DNA of 5,655 nt from JBGTIS01 sp041745535 (GTDB taxonomy: Bacteria > Bacteroidota > Bacteroidia > Cytophagales > Cyclobacteriaceae). Location: assembly GCA_041745535.1 (NCBI GenBank), contig JBGTIS010000318.1:1-5655 (forward strand), read 5' to 3'. Position 1 is the first letter of the stretch; each line of letters opens with the position of its first letter. A program made the translations under genes and the position numbers. Under the pieces are notes generated by a model. The model was not told the origin of the DNA. It saw nothing but the letters and a program-made list of their open reading frames with translations, and ran no database searches. Of the stretch, positions 1-5,655 are shown in pieces.

Positions 1-676
1 GGTGCTTGGTGATACCATGAGTTCTCAGCAATAATAATTTTTGATATAACGCTTCGCTATTAGTTGTAATCATACCTCCCTCACCACAAGCAATGTGCTT
101 TACGGGATGAAAGGAAAAAACCGACAAGTCTGCATATTGCCCATTTCCAGAGTATTGTTTTCTTCCTTTACTATCGATAAAATAACCTCCTAATGAATGA
201 CAGGCATCTTCAATCAACCACAGGCCGTATTCATCGGCAAGTTTCCTAAAGGCTTCCAGATTAACTGGTAATCCCGCAAAACTTACGGGAATGATTCCCT
301 GATAGGTACCTTTAGGAGAAGACTCTAGTAAATTTTTAACTTTACTTATATCCAGAATAGCTGTATCAGGATCAATATCACTAAATACTACTTCCCCACC
401 ACAATATCTGATGCAATTAGCAGATGCAGCAAAGGTGATGGGAGTAGTAATTACCTTAAATCCATTGGACACATTCAAAGAAAGCGCTGATAAATGCAAA
501 GCTGCCGTACCATTGGCCACTGCAATGGCATATTTTGCTCCTATATATTGTGCAAAAGCAACTTCAAACTCAGCAATTTTAGGACCTTGGGTAAGATAAT
601 CGCTACGCAACGTTTCAGATACAGCTAAAATATCTTCCTCGGTAATGGTTTGTCGGCCGTAAGGTATTGGTTTCAT
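1..676 (-). CDS. pseC: PseC, UDP-4-amino-4,6-dideoxy-N-acetyl-beta-L-altrosamine transaminase (3' end outside the window)
   Basis: This is a cytoplasmic PLP-dependent aminotransferase of the DegT/DnrJ/EryC1/StrS family. It would transfer an amino group, in this family usually from glutamate, to C4 of the 4-keto sugar made by PseB, which is step two of pseudaminic acid synthesis. My translation from ATG 676 gives 225 residues with no stop before the window edge; the family is about 380-400 residues, so roughly 60% is present. It starts MKPIPYGRQ with a TLRSDYLTQGP segment near residues 22-32, both typical of PseC. Other landmarks are GTAALHLS (56-63, cofactor phosphate region), TPITFAASAN (78-87), EDACHSLGG (156-164, with the Asp that contacts the PLP ring nitrogen) and FSFHPVKHIACGEGG (187-201), where K193 is the expected Schiff-base lysine. 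Its ATG overlaps the pseB stop as ATGA (676-673), so translational coupling is likely and the start is firm. A related sugar aminotransferase is possible, but the PseB neighbour argues for PseC. Confidence 0.93.
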   Translation of the reverse strand, partial: MKPIPYGRQTITEEDILAVSETLRSDYLTQGPKIAEFEVAFAQYIGAKYAIAVANGTAALHLSALSLNVSNGFKVITTPITFAASANCIRYCGGEVVFSDIDPDTAILDISKVKNLLESSPKGTYQGIIPVSFAGLPVNLEAFRKLADEYGLWLIEDACHSLGGYFIDSKGRKQYSGNGQYADLSVFSFHPVKHIACGEGGMITTNSEALYQKLLLLRTHGITKH

Positions 677-1695
677 ACAGATGCGGCTACGTTGAAATTA
701 CTATCAACATGTATTTTAATAAGATTTCTGATTTCTTCTACAGATAGCCATTCTTCATTAGTTCCTGAATTATAGGTAAATCCTAAAGGTACTGGTTTGG
801 CATTGCTGCTAAACATATAGTCTTCTTTAGACCAGGCTGGATCCTGTGGAAGGATAGCGTAGTACTTACCCAAATCTACTGTAGTAAATGAATCGGATGC
901 CGTAATCATTTCTTCGTGGACTTTTTCTCCAGGTCTGATTCCAACTATTTTCTGTGCGCAGTCTGGTGCAATCGCGGTAGCCAATTCGCAAATTCGGTAC
1001 GATGGAATTTTTGGAACAAATATTTCACCCCCCCAGGCATTTTCAATGGCATGCAATACCATTTTTACTCCATCTTTAAGTGTAATATTAAAACGGGTCA
1101 TCTGCTCGTCTGTAATAGGAATTATTCCATCTTCCCTCTTTTTAAGAAAAAAGGGAATCACCGATCCTCGTGAACCCATTACATTTCCATATCGTACTAC
1201 TGAAAATCTGAGATCACGTTTTCCTTTAAAATTATTGGCTGCAACAAATAATTTATCTGAGCATAATTTAGTAGCCCCATACAAGTTGATAGGAGCCGCA
1301 GCTTTGTCGGTAGACAGGGCTACTACCCTTTGTACACCGCAATCAAGCGCGGCATTAATTACATTTTCGGCACCCATAACGTTAGTTTTAATACATTCCA
1401 TTGGATTGTATTCTGCGGCAGGCACCTGTTTTAAAGCAGCAGCGTGTACAATAATGTCAATACCTTCACAAGCTCGTTTAAATCGAGCGGCATCCCTGAT
1501 ATCTCCAATAAAGTACCTGATAGCCGGATATTTTATAGTTGAAAAAGTTTGTGACATCTCAAACTGCTTGAGTTCATCGCGCGAATAAATTACCAGTTTT
1601 TTGACAGAAGGATACTTACTTAAAACAATTTTAGTAAATTCTTTTCCGAATGAACCTGTACCTCCGGTGATTAAAATTGATTTTCCGTTTAACAT
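673..1695 (-). CDS. pseB: PseB, UDP-N-acetylglucosamine 4,6-dehydratase (inverting)
   Basis: This soluble short-chain dehydrogenase/reductase of the extended type acts in the cytoplasm. It converts UDP-GlcNAc to the 4-keto-6-deoxy sugar with inversion at C5, the first step of pseudaminic acid synthesis. The protein has 340 residues, the normal length for this family and far shorter than the membrane-bound retaining PglF/LegB types. The NAD(P)-binding motif GGTGSFG is at residues 11-17 and SRDELKQFEMSQ at 38-49. HAAALKQVPAAEYNP (84-98) is characteristic of the family. The catalytic set appears as T129-D130-K131 in STDKA, plus Y139 and K143 (YGATK). RYGNVMGSRGSVIPFF (168-183) and GIRPGEKVHEEM (252-263) are also family signatures. 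It starts 3 nt after the wzt stop and overlaps pseC by 4 nt, so all are probably on one mRNA. No Shine-Dalgarno is visible. A run of seven G in coding sense (1028-1034) falls in the conserved WGGEIFVPK segment. A CapE/FlaA1-type role in another sugar pathway is the main alternative; pseC downstream favours PseB. Confidence 0.95.
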   Translation of the reverse strand: MLNGKSILITGGTGSFGKEFTKIVLSKYPSVKKLVIYSRDELKQFEMSQTFSTIKYPAIRYFIGDIRDAARFKRACEGIDIIVHAAALKQVPAAEYNPMECIKTNVMGAENVINAALDCGVQRVVALSTDKAAAPINLYGATKLCSDKLFVAANNFKGKRDLRFSVVRYGNVMGSRGSVIPFFLKKREDGIIPITDEQMTRFNITLKDGVKMVLHAIENAWGGEIFVPKIPSYRICELATAIAPDCAQKIVGIRPGEKVHEEMITASDSFTTVDLGKYYAILPQDPAWSKEDYMFSSNAKPVPLGFTYNSGTNEEWLSVEEIRNLIKIHVDSNFNVAASV

Positions 1696-1698
1696 AGT

Positions 1699-3033
1699 TT
1701 AAATACTTAATTCAAGTTTTTTACAGTGCCATTCAAATGAGGGCCTTAATAAAGATTTAGAAAAAGAACCATACATAACACCATTGTACCCAGTGAATTT
1801 CACATCAAAATACAAAGCTTTTGGTAATACAATATGTTCTTGTTTAGGATTGATGACTTGTATTGATAAATAATAGCGGTGTTCAGATAGTAAATTTGCA
1901 GGGATTTCACAGGTAAATTCATATTCACCTTCATCTATTCTGTTTTTCTCAATGTATTCTAAATAATCGCCACTATCGGAAGCTTGGGTAAGTAAAAGAG
2001 AATTATTAAATTCATTTACAATTTCAAAAATTACACGCATATCGAAAACTCTTGGCGTAGTTTGAACCCAAATTTTTAAGATTATTTTTTCATTTGAGAA
2101 GTAATTACTTCTCACTTCACCACGTTCATCTGTAACAGATACTTTATTTATTTTTAATGTGGAATTATTTTTATGGACCCCTTCCGCTATTTCATCAATT
2201 TCTCTTTTATTTAATATAGGCATCATATTCTGCCGTAAATTTTTATTAAGATATTGATGAATTATTTCTTCTGTATCCCCAATTCTAGCCACTTGGCCTT
2301 TTTCCATCATTATGCATTTGTTGCATAAAGTTTTTATTGAACTCATATTATGACTTACAAAAAGTACTGTTCTTCCTTCATTTTGACTTACTTCCTTCAT
2401 TTTACCAATAGCCCTTTTTTGAAACTCTGCATCACCTACTGCAAGCACTTCATCCACAATTAGGATTTCAGGTTCTAAAAATGCAGCTACGGCAAAACCT
2501 AATCTCACTTTCATTCCGGATGAATATCGTTTTACAGGGGTATCCGCATACTTACTGCACCCAGCAAAGTCCATAATATCGTCAAATTTACTGGCAATCT
2601 CTTTTCGTGTCATGCCCAGAATAGTACCGTTCAGAAACACATTTTCTCGTCCGGTCATTTCAGGATGCATACCTGTACCTACTTCCAACAAACTGGCAAT
2701 TCTGCCTTTAACTTTTATACTCCCTTGTGAAGGGGCCGTTACTCTGGAAAGTAATTTTAATAATGTAGATTTCCCAGCTCCATTTTTTCCTATAATTCCC
2801 AGAATTTCCCCTTGCTTCACTTCAAAATTGATATCTTTCAATGCCCATACGCTCTCACCCTTCTGCGCTTTCTTTGTACGATCATTTACCTGACCTACCA
2901 TCGCTAATGGATCTTCTCTCCCCCTCATTCTGGCCCACCACCTGTTCAGGTCATGAGAAATTGTTCCTGTACCCACTTCCCCCAGCCTGTATAATTTTGA
3001 AAGATTTTCTACTTTAATTACTGTATCGCTCAT
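1699..3033 (-). CDS. wzt: Wzt-like polysaccharide ABC transporter ATPase with C-terminal glycan-recognition domain
   Basis: This is the ATPase half of an exporter that moves finished, lipid-linked polysaccharide (O-antigen, capsule or teichoic-acid-like) across the inner membrane with the permease encoded just upstream. The 444 residues fall into two parts. The nucleotide-binding domain (about 1-265) has LYRLGEVGTG near 14-23, probably the LG-loop region described for Wzt, and an inserted segment to about residue 62. It also has Walker A GKNGAGKST (82-90, K88), LLEVGTGMHPEMTGREN (115-131), signature YSSGMK (170-175), Walker B ILIVDE (190-195, catalytic E195) and H-loop H228. The C-terminal part (about 285-440) is predicted to be a beta-sandwich of the Wzt C-terminal type, which in characterised O-antigen systems binds the polymer's terminal modification. 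It lies 17 nt after wzm and 3 nt before pseB. Hand-counted G+C is about 30% over the C-terminal part against about 38-50% in four lines of the N-terminal part, suggesting a mosaic gene. The substrate cannot be read from the sequence. Confidence 0.93.
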   Translation of the reverse strand: MSDTVIKVENLSKLYRLGEVGTGTISHDLNRWWARMRGREDPLAMVGQVNDRTKKAQKGESVWALKDINFEVKQGEILGIIGKNGAGKSTLLKLLSRVTAPSQGSIKVKGRIASLLEVGTGMHPEMTGRENVFLNGTILGMTRKEIASKFDDIMDFAGCSKYADTPVKRYSSGMKVRLGFAVAAFLEPEILIVDEVLAVGDAEFQKRAIGKMKEVSQNEGRTVLFVSHNMSSIKTLCNKCIMMEKGQVARIGDTEEIIHQYLNKNLRQNMMPILNKREIDEIAEGVHKNNSTLKINKVSVTDERGEVRSNYFSNEKIILKIWVQTTPRVFDMRVIFEIVNEFNNSLLLTQASDSGDYLEYIEKNRIDEGEYEFTCEIPANLLSEHRYYLSIQVINPKQEHIVLPKALYFDVKFTGYNGVMYGSFSKSLLRPSFEWHCKKLELSI

Positions 3034-3050
3034 AATAATTTAATATCAGC

Positions 3051-3950
3051 TTAAACCGTATCAATAAATGTCTTTTCCGTTTTATTAAAAATCAGAATAC
3101 CAAGAAATAAAATAATTAACATGAATATAGTGCTGTATCCTAAGTACCAGAAGTTTATACTACCAGACCCTAAAAATCCAAAACGAAATGCTTCAATAAC
3201 CGCACTCATGGGGTTTGCTAAAATAAATACTTTATATCTTTCAGGTATGGTAGATACCGGATAGATCACCGGTGTTGCATACATAAGCAATTGCACCCCA
3301 AATTGAATCAGAAATGTTAAATCCCGGTATTTGGCTGTTAGTGAAGTAAAGATAATGCCAAAACCAAGACCCATTCCTGCCATTAATACCAATAGAAATG
3401 GAAACAGCAGTATGTAGACAGTGGGCTGGATGGCATAACCATTTACCAAAAAATACCCATACAGCACCAGAAAAAACCCAAACTGTATGGCAAATTTGAT
3501 CAAACCTGAAACTACTTTGGAAATTGGCATGACCAGTCGGGGAAAATATACCTTTCCAAACAGGTTTTCATTCTCTTTAAAGGTTTTGGAAGTTTGTGTA
3601 AAAGTTTCCGAAAAATAATTCCATATCGTGATTCCTGAAAAATAAAACAATGCCTGGGGTAATCCATCGGTGGAAATTCCCGCGATATTTCCAAAAATGA
3701 ACATAAACACAATGGTAGTTAATATGGGTTGCAATACATACCAGATAGGCCCTAATACGGTTTGTTTGTAAACCGTTACCACATCGCGCCGAACAAACAT
3801 AACTAATAAATCGCGATACCGCCACAGATCCTGCAAGTGCAGGCTCAAAAGACTTGTTTCCGGCTTAATTACTAAATCCCAATTATTTTCTTTAACAGTT
3901 TTTGAGACCTGTGCTATTACTGTGGTTGGAGTTGCCATTTCTGTTCCCAT
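3051..3950 (-). CDS. wzm: Wzm-like ABC-2 type polysaccharide export permease
   Basis: This inner-membrane subunit would form the channel for lipid-linked polysaccharide and pair with the Wzt-like ATPase 17 nt downstream. Its 299 residues are close to the usual 260-300 of the family. A cytoplasmic N-terminal region carries LWRYRDLLVMFVRRD (42-56), the amphipathic interface helix before the first membrane span, followed by YKQTVLGPIWYVLQP (61-75). Six membrane segments are visible at about 67-90, 100-117, 146-168, 176-204, 214-232 and 266-290. Typical landmarks are KVYFPRLVMPIS (133-144) and LTAKYRDL (204-211) in cytoplasmic loops, PVIYPVSTIP (227-236) and NPMSAVIEAFR (246-256). The end, FNKTEKTFIDTV, is also usual. 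The start is uncertain by four codons: ATG 3950 (MGTEM) and ATG 3938 are both possible and neither has a Shine-Dalgarno, as expected in Bacteroidota. It is the first gene of the operon, after about 1 kb without a clear gene. Confidence 0.93.
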   Translation of the reverse strand: MGTEMATPTTVIAQVSKTVKENNWDLVIKPETSLLSLHLQDLWRYRDLLVMFVRRDVVTVYKQTVLGPIWYVLQPILTTIVFMFIFGNIAGISTDGLPQALFYFSGITIWNYFSETFTQTSKTFKENENLFGKVYFPRLVMPISKVVSGLIKFAIQFGFFLVLYGYFLVNGYAIQPTVYILLFPFLLVLMAGMGLGFGIIFTSLTAKYRDLTFLIQFGVQLLMYATPVIYPVSTIPERYKVFILANPMSAVIEAFRFGFLGSGSINFWYLGYSTIFMLIILFLGILIFNKTEKTFIDTV

Positions 3951-4164
3951 ATATTTAACTTATTTAATGCAAAAAGATCTAAAAATCTATCAGGAAGTGA
4001 GCAATAGAGTATAATACATAAACCCACTTCATTTGAGTTTAGGCGAACCTGAATTCTATTTAAAAAGTATCAGGTGAAACAGACAGCAAATGATTAGGAC
4101 TGTATTCCAGTATAAATATTTGTATCTGTTTATTGTAAAGTCGTAAAAGGAGATTTGGCAGGAA

Positions 4165-4290
4165 TTACCTCGGTTTCTTGCCGAATAGCTTTGAAAGGTA
4201 TTGAAGTGCATCATTTGGTTTAGGTTTGATAGCAAAAAGTATAAGCAAAATCAAAAAATAATTATTAACCAGAAACCAAAAACCATGCAA
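4165..4290 (-). other. Doubtful small membrane-protein-like reading frame, possibly frameshifted or a gene remnant
   Basis: A minus-strand frame is open from 4341 to the TAA at 4167-4165 (58 codons). It has no ATG; the first usable start is TTG at 4290, giving 41 residues. The translation shows a hydrophobic stretch, YFLILLILFAI, followed by a polar basic tail, KPKPNDALQYLSKLFGKKPR, which is the pattern of a single-pass membrane protein with a cytoplasmic C-terminus. An ATG at 4286-4284 opens another frame, MVFGFWLIIIF, that stops at TGA right after a run of six T in coding sense (4258-4253). One extra T, or a -1 slip there, would join it to the hydrophobic frame and give a neat 40-residue protein. 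It could be a real small protein, a decayed gene end, a sequencing error at a homopolymer, or chance in T-rich DNA. I recognise no family. Chance is the default view. Confidence 0.2.
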
Positions 4291-4485
4291 ACCTAATGCG
4301 TTCTGCCATAATGGTATGTGTATGTAGGGTATCGTTCTTATTTATTTATTTAATTATTTAGCACAACTAACGGTTACCTTACATGAACAATCGTTTTTTA
4401 CCCAAAGCTTACATGTATTTGTATACTTGTAATAGAGAATTTTTATATTCAGGATAATATTCTTAAAAAGAATCCATGATTAATA

Positions 4486-4584
4486 GTCATACCGAACGAA
4501 GTGAGGCATCTTAAAGGTAAACGTGCTTTACTAATTATTAATGGGATAAGATGCACCTGCTGCACAGTCGCACTCTTTAAGATG
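4486..4584. repeat. Short palindromic intergenic repeat (REP/MITE-like), apparently missing its right end
   Basis: The segment begins GTCATACCGAACGAAGTGAG followed by GCATCTTA. From memory this resembles the ends of small dispersed elements (GTCATTCCGAACG...GAGGAATCT types) found in many copies between genes in Bacteroidota and other phyla. Visible pairing supports a folded element: CATCTTAAA (4507-4515) is the exact reverse complement of TTTAAGATG (4576-4584). GCATCTTA (4506-4513) also matches TAAGATGC (4547-4554), so one left arm has two possible partners. The expected right terminus, a reverse complement of the GTCATACCGAACG end, is absent after 4584, so the copy may be decayed or one-sided. 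No coding capacity is present. The right boundary is approximate, and copy number cannot be judged from one window. Confidence 0.5.
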
Positions 4585-4941
4585 ATAAAAAACATGTACC
4601 AGTATAATACAAATATCTTTCTTTATGTAAATACAGGTTTTACAACAAACAGTACATCATAAACTTATGGCTCACACTGGCGCAGCTACCACAATTTCAA
4701 ATGTTGGTCAATTAAATGATATGTAAGGTATAAAACTCGCATGAAAATTTGCCTGTTGGAAATAGGAAAAGTTCAATAATATATTCGTTATTTTATTCAA
4801 AAATATTTTATTTTTTTAAATTATTATTGAGCTGCCTTAGTAAAATAACAGCAGACACAGCATATCAGGAAATAAAAAATGAAGCCCCTATCATTCGAAA
4901 TTACAGGGAAGGCAATTTGTAACACATAAGGTTATCATCGA

Positions 4942-4985
4942 AAAAAGAATACCCCTGCTATCAAGATAACAGGGGTATTCTTTTT
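4942..4985 (-). terminator. Strong rho-independent terminator after the HU/DUF4469 gene
   Basis: A 16-bp perfect inverted repeat, AAAAAGAATACCCCTG at 4942-4957, pairs with 4970-4985. One C/A mismatch (4958/4969) and a further TATC/GATA pairing close a very tight loop. The CCCCTG/CAGGGG core is flanked by A and T tracts, so the hairpin ends in a T run when read in either direction. It begins 28 nt after the stop codon at 5014 on the minus strand, the usual position for ending that transcript. It also separates the HU/DUF4469 gene from the polysaccharide operon, which therefore probably has its own promoter. Confidence 0.92.
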
Positions 4986-5013
4986 AAAATTAAAGGTGGG
5001 TAGCTAAGGCTAC

Positions 5014-5655
5014 TTATGCGACTACCACCATACCCTTTAGTCGACCTTCCCGCATTTCAGTGCCATTTAAGGTAGAGCGTACCACCACTTTATAGTTTCC
5101 AGGAGTAAGTCCCGGAGGAATATGAAATACCAACTGCCCCGGGTGGTTTTGGATAATCAGTTCTGCTTTGGTTTCGCTGTTGTCTTCAGCAATCAGAAAT
5201 ATCCCCTGATCAGCAGCATTTTCGTCAACCTTTAGCAACCTGCCATTAATTTTGGCCGGGTTCCCGGGCGAAAGCTTTTCGTTTCGGGTTTTGCTGGCCA
5301 AATCTATCAGCGATTTTAGTACCGGCAACGGCTCATTGATATCTACTTTCTCCGTTTTGATTTCCTTTGCCACATCCCGCAGTCTTACTCCTAACGTTAC
5401 ATTCAGGTTTATTTTATGCCGATTAGGATCAAACCGGTCGTCTTCATCGATAAATACACCGAATATGCTGGGCGAAATATTTAACAAAGGCGTATTAATC
5501 CTTTTAGCCTGTTTCAACAGAAACTCAATGGCTAAAATGTATTCTTCCAGTACCGATAATATATCGGATTCGGCCACACTCACATTCCGCTGCTGAATCA
5601 TTTTAACCAAATGCTCATGGGTAATACTCTCTTCCGACAGAATCTTTGCCATAAA
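5014..5655 (-). CDS. HU-like DNA-binding protein with C-terminal DUF4469 (Ig-like) domain, N-terminus probably outside the window
   Basis: The family is seen mainly in Bacteroidota and has an HU/IHF-related domain joined to a DUF4469 immunoglobulin-like fold. DNA binding is inferred from the fold, and the cellular role is unknown. From the first in-window ATG (5652) there are 212 residues. The HU-like part (about 1-125) contains VSVAESDILSVLEEY (24-38), the family-typical NTPLLNISPSIFGVF (53-67) and DRFDPNRHKINLNVTLG (72-88). LSPGNPAKINGRLLKV (127-142) leads into DUF4469 (about 132-212), which has GIFLIAEDN (150-158) and FHIPPGLTPGNYKVVV (176-191). The frame stays open to the window edge (TTT, Phe, precedes ATG 5652). 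Relatives, as I remember them, have an N-terminal piece ending in a D-(F/Y)-x-A-(R/K)-(V/I) motif, which FMAKI here matches. The true start is therefore probably upstream and this ATG internal. A strong terminator follows. It is more G+C-rich than the glycan genes and is probably unrelated to them. Confidence 0.85.
   Translation of the reverse strand, partial: FMAKILSEESITHEHLVKMIQQRNVSVAESDILSVLEEYILAIEFLLKQAKRINTPLLNISPSIFGVFIDEDDRFDPNRHKINLNVTLGVRLRDVAKEIKTEKVDINEPLPVLKSLIDLASKTRNEKLSPGNPAKINGRLLKVDENAADQGIFLIAEDNSETKAELIIQNHPGQLVFHIPPGLTPGNYKVVVRSTLNGTEMREGRLKGMVVVA

Larger units (their letters stand above)
3951..4941. other. Long gene-poor intergenic region and leader of the wzm-wzt-pseBC operon
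   Basis: No convincing gene lies in these 991 bases on either strand. The stretch next to wzm has a weak 6-bp inverted repeat, ACCTGA (4047-4052) with TCAGGT (4070-4075), and an imperfect AT palindrome at 4111-4126. A small hairpin, ATTCTT/AAGAAT around AAA, is at 4459-4473. A TTTA triple repeat lies near 4341-4352. On the minus strand the only exact match to the Bacteroidota -7 element TAnnTTTG that I found is TAGGTTTG at 4295-4288. It has no TTG at the expected -33 distance and would leave a leader of about 330 nt, so I do not call it. The operon promoter is probably somewhere here but is not identifiable by eye. The doubtful small reading frame and the repeat inside the region have their own entries. 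From 4585 to 4941 I see only AT-rich sequence. Confidence 0.6.

Noticed and set aside
411..599. Plus-strand open frame of 62 codons
   Set aside because: It is the shadow of pseC, which reads through this segment on the minus strand with clear family motifs.
1046..1588. Plus-strand open frame of 180 codons
   Set aside because: It lies wholly antisense to pseB, whose product has every family motif. The antisense translation has no recognisable domain.
3512..3825. Two minus-strand frames of 66 and 82 codons in a different phase from wzm
   Set aside because: Both sit inside the permease gene, whose own frame gives six membrane spans and family motifs.
4186..4228. Plus-strand TAGCTTTG (4186-4193) and TAGGTTTG (4221-4228), matching the Bacteroidota -7 element
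   Set aside because: Correctly spaced -33 TTG elements are lacking (the nearest are 28 and 17 bases away) and no gene follows on the plus strand.
4288..4295. Minus-strand TAGGTTTG as the wzm promoter
   Set aside because: There is no TTG at the -33 position, it lies about 330 nt from the wzm start, and it overlaps the doubtful small reading frame.
4667..4726. Plus-strand 19-codon frame beginning MAHTGAATT
   Set aside because: It is too short, has no promoter or ribosome-binding context, and nothing similar follows on that strand.
5252..5596. Plus-strand open frame of 114 codons
   Set aside because: It is antisense to the HU/DUF4469 gene and low in complexity, with no domain signs.

Overview
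The window looks like chromosomal DNA of a Bacteroidota bacterium, probably a Chitinophaga- or Cytophaga-like environmental lineage. The evidence is the AT-rich base composition, the absence of a recognisable Shine-Dalgarno sequence before the starts I examined, and an HU-like/DUF4469 protein of a type common in that phylum. The wording of the polysaccharide ABC transporter ATPase also fits. Genus is inference. All convincing genes lie on the minus strand, so they read from right to left.

Right end (about 4942-5655): a nearly complete HU-like DNA-binding protein with a C-terminal DUF4469 immunoglobulin-like domain, followed by a strong intrinsic terminator. Three sequence lines that I counted by hand inside this gene are about 47% G+C.

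Middle (3951-4941): about 1 kb with no convincing gene. It holds a short dispersed-repeat-like palindromic element (4486-4584), a doubtful 40-58 codon membrane-protein-like frame (4165-4341), and the leader of the next operon. I could not place a clear promoter.

Left part (1-3950): a tightly packed operon in the order wzm, wzt, pseB, pseC. The spacings are 17 nt, 3 nt and a 4-nt ATGA overlap. Wzm (six-helix ABC-2 permease) and Wzt (ATPase with a C-terminal glycan-recognition-type domain) form an exporter for a finished, undecaprenyl-linked polysaccharide. PseB and PseC are the first two enzymes of CMP-pseudaminic acid synthesis: inverting 4,6-dehydration/5-epimerisation of UDP-GlcNAc, then C4 transamination. 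pseC runs off the left edge, and the remaining steps (PseH, PseG, PseI, PseF) would be expected beyond it.

Together the genes suggest the start of a surface-glycan locus whose O-antigen-like or capsule-like product contains pseudaminic acid and leaves by the ABC route. G+C falls from roughly 38-50% over most of the Wzt ATPase domain to about 30% over its C-terminal domain, which fits exchange of the specificity module. I see no CRISPR array, transposase, tRNA or rRNA, and nothing I would call a wholly new system.
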